Notes: a model not told the origin generated them from the sequence alone. Positions 38,427 through 49,005 are shown, counted from the stretch's first letter. The stretch: 64,000 nt of DNA from Streptococcus sp. oral taxon 431 (GCF_001553685.1 NZ_CP014264.1:1000001-1064000), one strand, 5' to 3'. Made by a program: numbers and translations.

Positions 38427-38435
38427 TGGTATAAT
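38427..38435 (+). promoter_or_regulatory. cpoA promoter positioned for a leaderless mRNA
   Basis: TGGTATAAT with the -10 hexamer at 38430-38435. Only seven bases separate it from the cpoA ATG (38443), so the start codon should be at or next to +1. Confidence 0.65.
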
Positions 38436-38442
38436 GGTTACT

Positions 38443-39486
38443 ATGGAAAAAAAGAAATTACGCATCAATATGCTAAGTTCAAGTGAAAAGGTAGCTGGCC
38501 AAGGTGTGTCTGGTGCTTACCGTGAACTGGTGCAGCTTTTGAAACGAGATGCGAAAGACCAACTGATCGTAACGGAAAATCTACCGATTGAGGCGGACGT
38601 TACTCATTTTCATACGATTGATTTTCCTTATTATCTCTCGACCTTTCAGAAAAAACGTTCTGGTCGTAAGATTGGCTATGTTCACTTCTTACCAGATACC
38701 TTGGAAGGTAGTTTGAAGATTCCATTCTTCTTAAAGGGGATTGTCAAACGCTATGTATTTTCTTTTTATGACCGTATGGAGCATCTGGTTGTGGTCAATC
38801 CTACCTTCATTGAGGATTTGGTGGCTGCTGGAATTCCACGTGAAAAAGTGACCTATATTCCTAACTTTGTCAACAAAGAAAAATGGCATCCGCTTCCTAT
38901 AGAGCAAGTTGAACAACTTCGTAAAGATATGGGAATTGATGAGAATCAGTTTGTAGTCGTTGGTGCAGGTCAGGTTCAGAAGCGTAAAGGAATAGATGAC
39001 TTTATCACTCTAGCTGAGGAATTACCGGATATCACTTTTATTTGGGCTGGTGGCTTCTCTTTTGGGGGAATAACCGATGGTTATGAACGCTATAAAAAGA
39101 TTATGGATAATCCTCCTGACAATCTAATTTTCCCAGGGATTGTTGATCCAGAACGGATGAGAGAACTCTATGCTTTAGCTGATTTGTTCTTACTTCCTAG
39201 CTATAACGAGCTCTTTCCAATGACTATTCTAGAAGCTGCGAGTTGTGAAGCACCCATTATGCTTCGTGATCTAGATCTTTACAAGGTCATTCTTGAAGGA
39301 AATTACAGACCAACAAGTGATGTAGAAGAGATGAAAGAAGCTATCTTGGAATATCGAGAGCATCCAGAAGCGTTGAAAGAGTTGAAAGAAAAGGCTAAGG
39401 CCATTTCAAGAGATTATTCAGAAGAGCATCTTCTTGAAATCTGGCTAAAATTCTATCGGGAGCAAGCAGCTTTAGGAAAAAAATGA
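38443..39486 (+). CDS. cpoA: Glycosyltransferase CpoA (diglycosyl-diacylglycerol synthase)
   Basis: 347 residues, nearly the pneumococcal CpoA sequence as I recall it. GT4-type GT-B fold: GQGVSGAYRELVQLLKR at the N-terminus, GAGQVQKRKGIDDFI at the start of the donor domain, and ELFPMTILEAASCEAP (E-x7-E donor-binding motif). CpoA adds galactose to glucosyl-diacylglycerol to make the main glycolipid and lipoteichoic acid anchor precursor; pneumococcal mutants change beta-lactam susceptibility. There is no Shine-Dalgarno sequence and the ATG lies seven bases after the -10, so a leaderless start is likely. Followed eight bases later by the monoglucosyl synthase. Confidence 0.9.
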   Translation: MEKKKLRINMLSSSEKVAGQGVSGAYRELVQLLKRDAKDQLIVTENLPIEADVTHFHTIDFPYYLSTFQKKRSGRKIGYVHFLPDTLEGSLKIPFFLKGIVKRYVFSFYDRMEHLVVVNPTFIEDLVAAGIPREKVTYIPNFVNKEKWHPLPIEQVEQLRKDMGIDENQFVVVGAGQVQKRKGIDDFITLAEELPDITFIWAGGFSFGGITDGYERYKKIMDNPPDNLIFPGIVDPERMRELYALADLFLLPSYNELFPMTILEAASCEAPIMLRDLDLYKVILEGNYRPTSDVEEMKEAILEYREHPEALKELKEKAKAISRDYSEEHLLEIWLKFYREQAALGKK

Positions 39487-39494
39487 GGTAGTAT

Positions 39495-40811
39495 ATGCGA
39501 ATTGGTTTATTTACAGATACTTATTTCCCGCAGGTCTCGGGTGTTGCGACCAGTATTCGAACTTTAAAAACAGAACTTGAAAAGCAAGGACATGCCGTCT
39601 TTATCTTTACAACAACAGACAAGGATGTTAATCGTTATGAAGACTGGCAGATTATCCGTATCCCTAGTGTTCCTTTCTTTGCCTTTAAGGATCGACGTTT
39701 CGCCTATCGTGGATTTACAAAAGCTCTTGAGATTGCCAAGCAATACAAGCTGGATATTATTCATACGCAGACTGAGTTTTCTCTTGGTTTATTAGGGATT
39801 TGGATAGCGCGTGAATTGAAAATCCCAGTCATTCATACCTATCATACCCAGTACGAGGATTATGTTCACTATATTGCTAAGGGTTTGTTGATTCGTCCGA
39901 GCATGGTCAAGTATCTTGTAAGGGGATTTCTTCATGATGTGGATGGTGTGATTTGTCCGAGTGAGATTGTGCGTGATTTATTATCTGATTATAAGGTCAA
40001 AGTTGAAAAGCGTGTCATTCCTACAGGTATTGAGCTTGCCAAGTTTGAACGTCCTGAAATTGGACCAGAGCACATCAGTGATCTACGAGATAAACTAGGT
40101 ATTAAGAAAGACGAAAAGATGCTTCTTAGTCTTTCCCGGGTGTCTTACGAAAAGAACATTCAAGCTGTTTTGGTAGCACTTCCAGATGTTCTAAAAGAAG
40201 AGCAAAATGTTAAATTAGTCGTTGCTGGAGATGGACCTTATCTGGAAAACCTCAAGGAGCAAGCAGAAGATTTGCAGATTCAGGATTCTGTTATCTTTAC
40301 AGGTATGATCGCTCCAAGCGAGACAGCACTTTACTATAAGGCGGCTGATTTCTTCATTTCAGCTTCAACTAGTGAGACGCAAGGCTTGACCTATCTTGAA
40401 AGTCTTGCAAGTAAGACTCCGGTAATAGCTCATGGAAATCCTTATCTAGATAATTTGATTAGCGATAAGATGTTTGGAACTCTTTATTATGAAGAGAGAG
40501 ATTTAGCAGGGGCTATTTTAGAAGCTTTAATTGCAACTCCAAAGATGGATGAAAAACTTTTGGCTGATAAATTGTATGAAATTTCAGCTGAGAATTTTGC
40601 TAAGAGAGTCCATGAGTTTTATTTGGATGCTATCATCTCAAACAATTTTGAAAAAGAATTAACTCGTGATGAACCGATGACACAACGGATTTTAAAGACA
40701 GTATTTTACTTGCCACAGCAGGCAGTTTCAGTTCCAGTAAAAAGTTCTAAACGAATGTTAAAAGCATCCAAGAAACAGTTGAATGACTTGAGAGATTATT
40801 GGAATGACTAA
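39495..40811 (+). CDS. 1,2-diacylglycerol 3-alpha-glucosyltransferase (monoglucosyl-DAG synthase)
   Basis: 438 residues of GT4: GLFTDTYFPQVSGVATS at the start, IHTYHTQYEDYVHY acceptor-side motif, VVAGDGPYLENLKEQA, and SASTSETQGLTYLESLAS (donor-binding Glu residues). It should transfer glucose from UDP-glucose to diacylglycerol, providing the substrate for CpoA just upstream. A basic, lipid-facing C-terminal tail (KSSKRMLKASKKQ) suits a peripheral membrane enzyme. Weak ribosome binding site GAGGTAGTAT; coupled to cpoA. Confidence 0.9.
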   Translation: MRIGLFTDTYFPQVSGVATSIRTLKTELEKQGHAVFIFTTTDKDVNRYEDWQIIRIPSVPFFAFKDRRFAYRGFTKALEIAKQYKLDIIHTQTEFSLGLLGIWIARELKIPVIHTYHTQYEDYVHYIAKGLLIRPSMVKYLVRGFLHDVDGVICPSEIVRDLLSDYKVKVEKRVIPTGIELAKFERPEIGPEHISDLRDKLGIKKDEKMLLSLSRVSYEKNIQAVLVALPDVLKEEQNVKLVVAGDGPYLENLKEQAEDLQIQDSVIFTGMIAPSETALYYKAADFFISASTSETQGLTYLESLASKTPVIAHGNPYLDNLISDKMFGTLYYEERDLAGAILEALIATPKMDEKLLADKLYEISAENFAKRVHEFYLDAIISNNFEKELTRDEPMTQRILKTVFYLPQQAVSVPVKSSKRMLKASKKQLNDLRDYWND

Positions 40812-40837
40812 GATCTTCGAAGAAAGGAAATGAAGAA

Positions 40838-41029
40838 ATGAAAAAGAAATTTATGAGAAGTAGTCGAGATCAAAAAATAGGTGGAGTATGCGCTGGTTTA
40901 GCAAATTATTTTGATATTGATCCGACAATCGTACGTGTAATCTGGGGAGTTCTAGCTTTTTGTTATGGTAGTGGACTGATTGCTTACTTGATCTTGTGGG
41001 CAATTGCTCCAGTCTCGGAAGAATATTAA
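40838..41029 (+). CDS. PspC-domain small membrane protein
   Basis: 63 residues: basic start KKKFMRSSRDQKIGGVCAGL, the PspC signature YFDIDPTIVRVIWGVLAF, and one transmembrane segment ending in LWAIAPVSEEY. Homologous to the PspC domain of the phage-shock/envelope-stress systems. Start after AGAAAGGAAATGAAGAA. It is followed 30 bases later by another tiny membrane protein, and both may report or buffer envelope stress next to the glycolipid synthases. Confidence 0.88.
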   Translation: MKKKFMRSSRDQKIGGVCAGLANYFDIDPTIVRVIWGVLAFCYGSGLIAYLILWAIAPVSEEY

Positions 41030-41059
41030 AAATAGGGAATTATAGAAAAGGAGAAAATA

Positions 41060-41194
41060 ATGGCATTTGGTGATAATGGAAAACGTAAAAAAACATTTTT
41101 TGAGAAATTGACACTATTCGTCGTCTTGATTATGTTGTTTGTAACCTTAGCAGGTATTTTTGCTACAGCCATTGGTGTATTTAGCAGATTCTAG
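41060..41194 (+). CDS. DUF4044-type 44-residue membrane protein
   Basis: MAFGDNGKRKKTFFEKLTLF and then one transmembrane helix (VVLIMLFVTLAGIFATAIGV) ending VFSRF. Ribosome binding site AAAAGGAGAAAATA. This small family is found in streptococci beside obgE and the PspC gene; function unknown. Too short for standard ORF filters but clearly coding from its start signal and conserved form. Confidence 0.78.
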   Translation: MAFGDNGKRKKTFFEKLTLFVVLIMLFVTLAGIFATAIGVFSRF

Positions 41195-41231
41195 GAAACT
41201 AGAATTTCTAGCAAGTAGTAATAGTTGGTGA

Positions 41232-41253
41232 CTGGGATTTCCCAGCCCTTTTT
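41232..41253 (+). terminator. Weak terminator before obgE
   Basis: Short stem CTGGG / CCCAG with an ATTT loop followed by CCCTTTTT. Confidence 0.5.
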
Positions 41254-41269
41254 AAAGTGAGAAAAGAAT

Positions 41270-42580
41270 ATGAGTATGTTTTTAGATACAGCCAAGATTA
41301 AGGTCAAGGCTGGAAATGGTGGCGATGGCATGGTTGCTTTTCGCCGAGAAAAATATGTCCCTAATGGAGGACCATGGGGTGGTGACGGTGGCCGTGGTGG
41401 TAACGTTGTTTTCGTTGTAGATGAAGGTTTACGTACCCTGATGGACTTCCGTTACAATCGTCATTTTAAAGCCCAATCGGGTGAAAAAGGGATGACCAAA
41501 GGAATGCACGGACGCGGTGCAGAAGACTTGATTGTTCGAGTACCGCAAGGAACAACTGTTCGTGATGCAGAAACTGGAAAAGTTATTACTGACTTGATTG
41601 AGCACGGTCAAGAGTTTATCGTTGCTCACGGTGGTCGAGGTGGTCGTGGAAATATCCGTTTTGCGACACCAAAAAATCCTGCTCCAGAGATTTCTGAAAA
41701 TGGAGAACCTGGTCAGGAGCGTGAGTTACAGTTAGAGCTTAAAATCCTTGCGGATGTTGGTTTGATTGGCTTCCCTTCAGTTGGTAAATCAACTCTACTC
41801 AGTGTGATTACCTCTGCAAAACCTAAAATTGGTGCCTACCACTTTACAACAATCGTTCCTAATCTTGGTATGGTCCGTACCCAGTCAGGTGAGTCCTTTG
41901 CAGTGGCAGACCTCCCTGGTTTGATCGAAGGCGCTAGTCAAGGTGTGGGCTTGGGAACTCAATTCCTTCGCCATATTGAGCGTACTCGCGTTATCCTTCA
42001 CATCATTGATATGTCAGCCAGTGAAGGTCGCGATCCTTACGAAGATTATCTAGCTATTAACAAAGAGTTGGAATCTTACAACCTTCGTCTGATGGAGCGT
42101 CCGCAAATTATTGTTGCTAATAAGATGGATATGCCAGAGAGTCAAGAAAACCTTGAAGAATTCAAGAAAAAATTGGCAGCTAACTATGATGAGTTCGAGG
42201 ATCTTCCAGCCATCTTCCCAATCTCTGGTTTGACTAAGCAAGGTCTTGCACCTTTACTAGATGCAACAGCAGAGCTTCTTGATAAGACGCCAGAATTCCT
42301 TCTTTATGATGAGTCAGAAATGGAAGAAGAAGTTTATTATGGCTTTGACGAAGAAGAAAAACCATTTGAAATTAGTCGTGATGACGATGCAACTTGGGTA
42401 CTTTCAGGTGAAAAACTCATTAAACTCTTTAACATGACTAACTTTGATCGTGATGAGTCTGTCATGAAGTTTGCTCGTCAGTTGCGTGGTATGGGAGTTG
42501 ATGAAGCTCTCCGTGCCCGTGGTGCCAAGGATGGAGATCTAGTTCGTATCGGCAAATTTGAGTTTGAGTTTGTAGACTAG
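41270..42580 (+). CDS. obgE: GTPase Obg/CgtA
   Basis: 436 residues. Glycine-rich Obg domain ([26 protein letters not shown]), G domain with [10 protein letters not shown] (P-loop), DLPGLIEGA and NKMD, and the C-terminal OCT domain of streptococcal type ([14 protein letters not shown]). Obg acts in 50S assembly and stringent control. ATG 41270 is followed by another at 41276, both plausible with GAGAAAAGAAT. Its stop is nine bases from the next small ORF. Confidence 0.97.
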   Translation: MSMFLDTAKIKVKAGNGGDGMVAFRREKYVPNGGPWGGDGGRGGNVVFVVDEGLRTLMDFRYNRHFKAQSGEKGMTKGMHGRGAEDLIVRVPQGTTVRDAETGKVITDLIEHGQEFIVAHGGRGGRGNIRFATPKNPAPEISENGEPGQERELQLELKILADVGLIGFPSVGKSTLLSVITSAKPKIGAYHFTTIVPNLGMVRTQSGESFAVADLPGLIEGASQGVGLGTQFLRHIERTRVILHIIDMSASEGRDPYEDYLAINKELESYNLRLMERPQIIVANKMDMPESQENLEEFKKKLAANYDEFEDLPAIFPISGLTKQGLAPLLDATAELLDKTPEFLLYDESEMEEEVYYGFDEEEKPFEISRDDDATWVLSGEKLIKLFNMTNFDRDESVMKFARQLRGMGVDEALRARGAKDGDLVRIGKFEFEFVD

Positions 42581-42589
42581 GAGATAGCT

Positions 42590-42754
42590 ATGGGAGATAA
42601 ACCGATATCTTTCCGAGATGCTGATGGAAATTTTGTTTCTGCAGCAGACGTCTGGAATGAGAAAAAGTTAGAAGAACTCTTTAATCGCCTCAATCCAAAT
42701 CGTGCTTTGAGACTAGCAAGAACTAAAAAACAAGCTGAAAACAACAAATCATAA
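42590..42754 (+). CDS. Small conserved protein downstream of obgE
   Basis: 54 residues: MGDKPISFRDADGNFVSAAD, ADVWNEKKLEELFNRLNPNR, and a basic end LARTKKQAENNKS. No transmembrane segment. GGAGATAGCT precedes the ATG, and it is within the obg transcript before a strong terminator. I do not recognise a functional family; similar short proteins accompany obg in streptococci as I recall. Confidence 0.72.
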   Translation: MGDKPISFRDADGNFVSAADVWNEKKLEELFNRLNPNRALRLARTKKQAENNKS

Positions 42755-42760
42755 AATAAA

Positions 42761-42788
42761 CCCGTGATGATAGTCATCACGGGATTTT
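42761..42788 (+). terminator. Terminator between obgE operon and argR, likely bidirectional
   Basis: Perfect 10-bp stem CCCGTGATGA / TCATCACGGG, TAG loop. Plus tail ATTTTG; the minus tail TTTATTTTAT also fits termination of argR. Confidence 0.88.
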
Positions 42789-42789
42789 G

Positions 42790-43260
42790 TTAGCGATCAA
42801 AAAATAGAGGTGGTGCAAACTGTTTGAGGCGCTCAAAGCAAGATTGAGCTTGTTCCTTATCCTCGCAGATAACCAAACAGACATCATTTCCACAGATAGT
42901 AGCTACAATTTCAGGGAAGTTTAGGGCATCCAAGATGGATCCGAAGGACTGTGCTAATCCTGGATAGGTTTTGATGACAACCTGGTGTTGGACAGGTTGC
43001 ATCATGTAGAGGGCTTCCTCCATATACACTTCTAGCCGTTTTTCCCACTTGGATGTAGAGCCAGTGTTGATTGAATAATAGGAGTGTTCACCTTCACGAA
43101 TCTTAGAAAGATTCATCAGATTGATGTCTCTTGAAAGTGTTGCTTGTGTGACCTGTACTCCGTTTTCAATCAGTAGTTCTTGTAATTCAGTTTGGGTATG
43201 AATTTTTTGTTTAGTGATTAGGGCTCGGATGAGCTGGTGTCTTTGCTCGGCTTTGTTCAT
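42790..43260 (-). CDS. argR: Arginine repressor ArgR/AhrC family
   Basis: 156 residues: winged-helix DNA-binding domain (1-75, [24 protein letters not shown]) and the arginine-binding oligomerisation domain with [17 protein letters not shown]. It represses arginine synthesis or activates catabolism when bound to arginine. Ribosome binding site GGGAGGTAACTGTAG. The start lies inside the 3' end of pepX (50-base overlap), which suggests co-transcription with the peptidase; other ArgR paralogues usually exist in streptococci. Confidence 0.92.
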   Translation of the reverse strand: MNKAEQRHQLIRALITKQKIHTQTELQELLIENGVQVTQATLSRDINLMNLSKIREGEHSYYSINTGSTSKWEKRLEVYMEEALYMMQPVQHQVVIKTYPGLAQSFGSILDALNFPEIVATICGNDVCLVICEDKEQAQSCFERLKQFAPPLFFDR

Positions 43261-45550
43261 CTACAGTTACCTCCCTTTGAAAAGGTATCTCAAGACTTGA
43301 CTGTGCAAGGTCTACAGTCAAGTGATAGTCTGTATTGTCACGTACAGTAATCTCAAAGTCTGTTGTGTAAAGAACGAGACGTACTGTATCTCCTTCTTTT
43401 AGTTTGTAAATAGTTGGTTGGAGTTCAAATTGGAATTCCAACCATTCATATGGTTTAACTTCTTCAATTTTCAATAAATCATGACGATTTTGAAGATTGA
43501 GATAGCCTTTGGTGATAACACGCTGTGCATTTGGACTAAATGGTAGTTCGCAAAGGTTTTCCAGCATGTGGTAACGACCATTATCAATCGTACGAGCAGC
43601 CAAAACTCCTGGATATGGTTGTAGGTATTTCTTTTGACCAAGTTCGAGAAGTTGAGCAGAAAGTAAGCCTTTGTTTGTACTTGACTTGAGACGAAGGTTT
43701 AGTTTAACACGACCATTGATATGAAGATCTTCAGTCACTGGAAGATCAATGGTAATCTGATTCACCTTACCTTGATAAAGTTCATTGTTAAAGGTTTGGT
43801 AAGTCTTTCCAAATCGTTCGAAGTCAGAATCTTGGTAATGATTTTCAATGACAGCTTCTTCAGTACCTAAAGAGAAAGTTTTAGGGTCAGTTTGATTTCC
43901 AAAATCTTCAAGTGACAGCCAGGTTTGAGGAGCAGTATTGTCTTGCCAAACGACTCTTGGAAGTTGGTAGTCAGTTTCTTGGTCCAATAATTTCTGCGTC
44001 AAAAGAGCATTCATGGATTCACGGAAATCAATAGATTGCCAATTGTTCATATAAACATGGGCGCCGTTATGGTAAAAGAGATGTTTCTTAATATTGCTTG
44101 GAAGAGCATTGAACATTTGATAGACATGAAGTGGTTTTACATTCCAGTCTTGCGAACCGTGGGTAAAGACAACATCAGCCTTAACTTTGTGAGCATTAAG
44201 AAGGTAGTTTCTGTCATGCCAAAATTGGTTATAATCCCCAGTTTTACGGTCTAGATTTTTCTTCAGTTCTTCTATAGAATCTTTATGAGCCTCGTTTCCA
44301 CGAATATAGTCACCAGCTAAGAGATTACGAGAATAAGTTAATTCATCTAATGAATCGAAGTCCTCTCCTGGATAGCCACCAGGGCTTGTTACCAGACCAT
44401 TTTCTCGGTAATAGTTGTACCAAGAAGAAATACCGGCTTCAGCAATGATGACCTCTAAACCATCAACTCCTGTAGTAGCAAGACCATTTGACATTGTTCC
44501 TAGATAAGAAAGACCAGTAGTGGCGACTTTACCATTGGACCAGTCAGCCTTGACTTGACGTTTACGACTATGGTCTGTAAAGGCGCGACAACGGCCATTG
44601 AGCCAATCAATGATATTTTTATAGGCTTCAACTTGTCGATAGTCACCATTAGTCATCTGACCTTGAGAATCCTTTGTACCAAGACCAGATACGTAGATAT
44701 TTGCAAATCCTCTTGGAAGGAAGTAGTCGTTAAGTGTGTAGCTGCTATTGATATGAGTCAGTTTTTCTTCAGCTTCTGAAACGAGGTCTGCTTGGCCAAC
44801 TGGCTCAACCAAGTCTAATGTTGGATTTGCTAGAGAAATTTCATGTGGTTCCTTGACTTCTAGCTCAGCTTCCATTTTGTAAAGAGCTTTATCGCTTGCT
44901 TTATCATTGGTTCCTTGATGGTAAGGACTTGCCGTCATAACTGCTGGAATTTTGCCATTGTAAGTCGGACGGATGATGCTAACCTTGACTAAATCAGGTA
45001 GACCATCATTATCAGAATCAATACGAGTTTCTACATAAACAACTTCACGAATAACATTGTTAGTTGAGAAAGTAGCCAAACTCTTTCCATTGAAGTAGTG
45101 GTAATCATTGTCCTCAGGGATAAGACCATCACTAACTAGCTGATCAATCAAGGTATTTCCCTTTTTAGTGCGCGTGTTAAGGAGTTGATAGAGATTGTCA
45201 ATCAAAACTCCGTATACAATAGGGAATGCCGTTTCTTTATGAAAAGCTAGACCATCTTCAAAGTCTATTAAGTAGTTGAAACCAAGCAACTGAAAGGCAA
45301 CAGTATAGAAAATTTCTGAAGTTAATTCACGATCAGAATTGAAGAAAGTGAGTAGATCAGTTTCTTTGTCAACCGCTAAAGTTGAAAGGGGATAATCCGT
45401 ATTTTTGTAATTGAAAAAATAAGTTCTAACAAAAGCTTCAAACTGTTCTTTATCAGAATTTGATTGATCAAGCTTGAACCCAAGGTTGGATAATTCCTGT
45501 AAAGCTTCTTGCTGGCTTACAGGATAGTAACTGAATTGATTAAAACGCAT
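43211..45550 (-). CDS. pepX: X-prolyl dipeptidyl aminopeptidase
   Basis: 779 residues of the S15 family. It removes N-terminal X-Pro dipeptides from peptides in the cytoplasm. Small N-terminal helical domain (1-~145), alpha/beta-hydrolase core with GLSYLG (nucleophile Ser near residue 350), [11 protein letters not shown], and [12 protein letters not shown] (charge-relay region) and a C-terminal jelly-roll. The pneumococcal form is ~757 aa and ends near ...LAQSxLxLP; here ~22 extra residues ([18 protein letters not shown]) are added by reading into argR. Start follows AAAGGAGGCATCT; promoter TGATATAAT on the minus strand (-10 at 45583-45588). Confidence 0.96.
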   Translation of the reverse strand: MRFNQFSYYPVSQQEALQELSNLGFKLDQSNSDKEQFEAFVRTYFFNYKNTDYPLSTLAVDKETDLLTFFNSDRELTSEIFYTVAFQLLGFNYLIDFEDGLAFHKETAFPIVYGVLIDNLYQLLNTRTKKGNTLIDQLVSDGLIPEDNDYHYFNGKSLATFSTNNVIREVVYVETRIDSDNDGLPDLVKVSIIRPTYNGKIPAVMTASPYHQGTNDKASDKALYKMEAELEVKEPHEISLANPTLDLVEPVGQADLVSEAEEKLTHINSSYTLNDYFLPRGFANIYVSGLGTKDSQGQMTNGDYRQVEAYKNIIDWLNGRCRAFTDHSRKRQVKADWSNGKVATTGLSYLGTMSNGLATTGVDGLEVIIAEAGISSWYNYYRENGLVTSPGGYPGEDFDSLDELTYSRNLLAGDYIRGNEAHKDSIEELKKNLDRKTGDYNQFWHDRNYLLNAHKVKADVVFTHGSQDWNVKPLHVYQMFNALPSNIKKHLFYHNGAHVYMNNWQSIDFRESMNALLTQKLLDQETDYQLPRVVWQDNTAPQTWLSLEDFGNQTDPKTFSLGTEEAVIENHYQDSDFERFGKTYQTFNNELYQGKVNQITIDLPVTEDLHINGRVKLNLRLKSSTNKGLLSAQLLELGQKKYLQPYPGVLAARTIDNGRYHMLENLCELPFSPNAQRVITKGYLNLQNRHDLLKIEEVKPYEWLEFQFELQPTIYKLKEGDTVRLVLYTTDFEITVRDNTDYHLTVDLAQSSLEIPFQREVTVDEQSRAKTPAHPSPNH

Positions 45551-45694
45551 AGATGCCTCCTTTGAAGAATCATTCTGAATTTATTATATCAAAAAAGAAG
45601 GGAAAATGATAGAATCAGCTGGTTTGGAAAGGTTAAATTGCTATTAATCTAACAGAGTTTAAGAGAGTGTTTTAACAAGCCCTATCTTGATTTT

Positions 45695-45723
45695 TTGAGT
45701 ATCCTAAAAGGTTATGCTATACT
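45695..45723 (+). promoter_or_regulatory. mutY promoter positioned for a leaderless mRNA
   Basis: TTGAGT, 17-base spacer, TATACT (45718-45723) with TG one base before. The ATG at 45730 is seven bases after the hexamer. Confidence 0.7.
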
Positions 45724-45729
45724 AGAAAT

Positions 45730-46893
45730 ATGTTAGATTTGGAGAAATATGGTGTGACCATGTGGGAAGAGGACAAGATTTTCTCTTTCCGTCAAAAATT
45801 ATTAGCCTGGTATGACGAAAACAAGCGTGATTTACCCTGGAGACGAAGCAAGAATCCTTATCATATCTGGGTATCTGAAATTATGTTGCAGCAGACTCGA
45901 GTTGATACCGTCATTCCCTATTATGAACGATTTTTAGAATGGTTTCCAACTGTTGAAAGCTTAGCAAATGCAGCTGAGGAACGCTTATTAAAAGCTTGGG
46001 AAGGACTTGGCTATTATTCTCGTGTCCGCAATATGCAAACAGCCGCTCAACAGATTATGAGTGAATTTGAAGGCAAGTTTCCGTCAACTTATGCAGGTAT
46101 TTCGAGTTTAAAAGGGATTGGTCCTTATACAGCTGGTGCAATTTCTAGTATTGCCTTTAACCTTCCACAGCCTGCAGTAGATGGCAATGTTATGCGTGTT
46201 TTGGCACGTTTGTTTGAAGTCAATCATGATATTGGAAATCCTAGCAATCGAAAAATATTTCAAGCGATGATGGAAGTTCTAATAGATCCTGATCGTCCAG
46301 GTGATTTCAATCAGGCTTTGATGGATTTAGGTTCAGATATTGAGGCTCCTGTTAATCCAAGACCGGAGGAGAGTCCTGTTAAAGAGTTCAGTGCTGCTTA
46401 CCAACATGGGACCATGGATCGCTATCCCATTAAGGCTCCAAAGAAAAAGCCAATCCCTATTTATCTAAAGGCTCTTGTAGTGCAAAATAGTCAGGGGCAG
46501 TTTCTATTAGAGAAGAATGAGAGTGAAAAACTCTTGGCTGGATTTTGGCATTTTCCCTTGATTGAAGTTGATGAATTCTCAGACCAGACTCAGGACCTGG
46601 ACCTTTTTAGTCAAGTAGAGGAGCCAATTCTAGAACTGGGACCATCTCCACAGGAGAGTTTTGAACAGGACTATGATTTTGAAGTTGATTGGCAAGATCT
46701 ACGTTTTGAAGAGGTTAAGCACATTTTTAGCCATCGAAAATGGCATATTCAGATAATTGCAGGGCGAGTTGCTGAGTCGCAGGAATACGCTGATAGAGAA
46801 GTCCTTTGGTTAAGTCCAGAAGAATTTAATAATTATCCCCTAGCCAAACCTCAGCAAAAGATCTGGCAAGCCTACTTGAAAAGAAGCTGCTAG
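45730..46893 (+). CDS. mutY: Adenine DNA glycosylase MutY, Fe-S cluster-lacking type
   Basis: 387 residues. It removes adenine opposite 8-oxoguanine. N-terminal HhH-GPD fold: SEIMLQQTRVDTVIPYYERF (catalytic Glu in EIMLQQT), LKGIGPYTAGAISS (helix-hairpin-helix) and AVDGNVMRVLAR (catalytic Asp region). C-terminal NUDIX-like 8-oxoG recognition domain with FSHRKWHIQI. The four cysteines that normally ligate a [4Fe-4S] cluster after DLGS are absent, replaced by APVNPRPEESPVKEFS. No Shine-Dalgarno site precedes the ATG, consistent with a leaderless transcript. An ATG at codon 11 is a less likely start. Confidence 0.92.
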   Translation: MLDLEKYGVTMWEEDKIFSFRQKLLAWYDENKRDLPWRRSKNPYHIWVSEIMLQQTRVDTVIPYYERFLEWFPTVESLANAAEERLLKAWEGLGYYSRVRNMQTAAQQIMSEFEGKFPSTYAGISSLKGIGPYTAGAISSIAFNLPQPAVDGNVMRVLARLFEVNHDIGNPSNRKIFQAMMEVLIDPDRPGDFNQALMDLGSDIEAPVNPRPEESPVKEFSAAYQHGTMDRYPIKAPKKKPIPIYLKALVVQNSQGQFLLEKNESEKLLAGFWHFPLIEVDEFSDQTQDLDLFSQVEEPILELGPSPQESFEQDYDFEVDWQDLRFEEVKHIFSHRKWHIQIIAGRVAESQEYADREVLWLSPEEFNNYPLAKPQQKIWQAYLKRSC

Positions 46894-46957
46894 TATCGGT
46901 CTTTCGTGTCTTCTTTACATTTTTTTGGTATAATGAGATAAGGAAAAAGGTGACTAA

Positions 46958-47662
46958 ATGAAAAAAATACTAATTGTAGATGATGAAAAACCCATCTCAG
47001 ATATTATAAAATTTAATATGACCAAGGAAGGTTATGAAGTTGTAACTGCTTTCAATGGTCGTGAAGCTCTTGAACAATTTGAAGCTGAGCAACCAGATAT
47101 TATTATCTTGGATTTGATGCTTCCAGAGATTGATGGACTTGAGGTCGCAAAAACTATTCGTAAGACAAGTAGTGTTCCAATTATCATGCTTTCAGCTAAA
47201 GACAGCGAGTTTGATAAGGTTATCGGTCTTGAACTTGGGGCGGATGACTATGTAACTAAGCCCTTTTCAAATCGTGAACTACAGGCCCGTGTTAAGGCCT
47301 TACTTCGCCGTACAGAGCTAGCTTCTGCTGATAACCAAGAGCCTGAAACGAAACTACAAAGTCTGCAAATCGGTGACTTGGAGATCCTCCCAGATGCTTA
47401 TGTCGCTAAGAAATATGGTGAAGAGTTAGACCTAACCCACCGCGAATTCGAACTCTTACATCATTTAGCTTCTCATATTGGTCAAGTGATCACCCGTGAG
47501 CACCTCCTTGAGACTGTTTGGGGTTATGACTACTTTGGGGATGTCCGTACAGTAGACGTAACCATTAGACGCTTGCGCGAGAAGATTGAAGATACACCAA
47601 GTAGACCTGAATACATCCTAACTCGTCGTGGAGTGGGATATTATATGAGAAATAATGATTGA
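46958..47662 (+). CDS. vicR: Response regulator VicR (WalR, YycF)
   Basis: 234 residues. Receiver domain with IVDDEKPIS, phosphorylated Asp in [13 protein letters not shown], Lys in [10 protein letters not shown], and an OmpR-type winged helix ([33 protein letters not shown]). Essential regulator of wall hydrolase genes such as pcsB in streptococci. It precedes vicK (8-base overlap), and the unit has a TGGTATAAT promoter ending about 24 bases before the ATG, with AAGGAAAAAGGTGAC as binding site. Confidence 0.97.
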   Translation: MKKILIVDDEKPISDIIKFNMTKEGYEVVTAFNGREALEQFEAEQPDIIILDLMLPEIDGLEVAKTIRKTSSVPIIMLSAKDSEFDKVIGLELGADDYVTKPFSNRELQARVKALLRRTELASADNQEPETKLQSLQIGDLEILPDAYVAKKYGEELDLTHREFELLHHLASHIGQVITREHLLETVWGYDYFGDVRTVDVTIRRLREKIEDTPSRPEYILTRRGVGYYMRNND

Positions 47663-49004
47663 AGTAATTAAACAAACAATTTTGACGAGTGACTTTATCT
47701 TTATCCTCATCCTAATTGGCTTTATTATGCTAGTGACTTTTCTTCTGCTTGAGAGCCGTCGTGATAATATTCGCCTTAGACAATTAAACCAGAAGGTTAA
47801 GGATTTGATTGCTGGTGATTATTCTCAGGTTTTGGATATGCAAGGTAGCTCAGAGATAACTAATATCACTAACAATCTTAATGATTTGTCAGAAGTAATC
47901 CGTTTGACTCAGGAAAATCTGGAACAAGAGAGTAAAAGGTTGCATAGTATCTTGTCCTACATGACAGACGGAGTACTTGCGACCAATCGTCGTGGTCAGA
48001 TTATCATGATTAATGACATGGCTAAGAGACAACTTGGAGTTGAAAGGGATGATGCTCTTAATCAAAATATCTTAGAGTTACTCAAAATTGAAGAAGAGTA
48101 TGAGCTGAGAGATCTCATTACGCAAAGTCCTGAATTGATGATTTATTCCCAAAATGTGAATGGCGAGTATATCAGCTTGCGCGTGCGTTTTGCCTTGATT
48201 CGTAGAGAGTCTGGTTTTATCTCTGGTTTAGTAGCAGTCCTACATGATACGACTGAACAAGAGAAGGAAGAACGTGAGAGAAGGCTTTTCGTTTCGAACG
48301 TTAGTCATGAGTTGCGTACACCTTTGACAAGTGTTAAATCTTATCTTGAGGCCTTGGACGAAGGAGCTCTAACAGAACCAGTTGCCCCTGATTTTATCAA
48401 GGTTTCTCTGGACGAAACCAACCGTATGATGCGGATGGTGACGGACCTCTTGCACCTCTCACGGATTGACAATGAGACCAGTCACTTGGATGTTGAGTTG
48501 ATTAACTTTACTGCCTTTATCACTTTTATTCTCAATCGTTTTGATAAGATGAGAAGTCAGGATGAGGAGAAGAAGTACGAGTTGGTGAGAGATTATCCGA
48601 TTAACTCTGTTTGGATTGAAATTGATACGGATAAGATGATCCAGGTGATTGATAATATTCTAAATAACGCCATCAAATATTCACCAGATGGTGGAAAAAT
48701 CACTGTAAGCATGAAAACTACAGATGATCAGATGATTTTGTCTATCTCCGACCAAGGTCTAGGGATTCCAAAGCAAGATTTGCCGAAGATTTTTGACCGT
48801 TTCTATCGAGTAGACAGAGCAAGAAGTCGTGCCCAAGGTGGAACAGGACTAGGATTGGCTATTGCTAAGGAAATCATCAAGCAACATAAGGGCTTTATTT
48901 GGGCAAAGAGTGAATATGGCAAGGGCTCTACTTTTACCATCGTACTTCCATACGATAAAGATGCCGTGAAAGAAGAGATTTGGGAGGATGAACTAGAAGA
49001 CTAG
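47655..49004 (+). CDS. vicK: Sensor histidine kinase VicK (WalK)
   Basis: 449 residues. One N-terminal transmembrane helix ([20 protein letters not shown]), HAMP-like coiled coil ([16 protein letters not shown]), a PAS domain (~100-200, [21 protein letters not shown]), dimerisation/phosphoacceptor [15 protein letters not shown] and ATPase N/G boxes ([37 protein letters not shown]). The single-helix, almost no extracellular loop layout is the streptococcal form of WalK. Overlaps vicR by 8 bases. Confidence 0.97.
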   Translation: MIEVIKQTILTSDFIFILILIGFIMLVTFLLLESRRDNIRLRQLNQKVKDLIAGDYSQVLDMQGSSEITNITNNLNDLSEVIRLTQENLEQESKRLHSILSYMTDGVLATNRRGQIIMINDMAKRQLGVERDDALNQNILELLKIEEEYELRDLITQSPELMIYSQNVNGEYISLRVRFALIRRESGFISGLVAVLHDTTEQEKEERERRLFVSNVSHELRTPLTSVKSYLEALDEGALTEPVAPDFIKVSLDETNRMMRMVTDLLHLSRIDNETSHLDVELINFTAFITFILNRFDKMRSQDEEKKYELVRDYPINSVWIEIDTDKMIQVIDNILNNAIKYSPDGGKITVSMKTTDDQMILSISDQGLGIPKQDLPKIFDRFYRVDRARSRAQGGTGLGLAIAKEIIKQHKGFIWAKSEYGKGSTFTIVLPYDKDAVKEEIWEDELED

Positions 49005-49005
49005 A

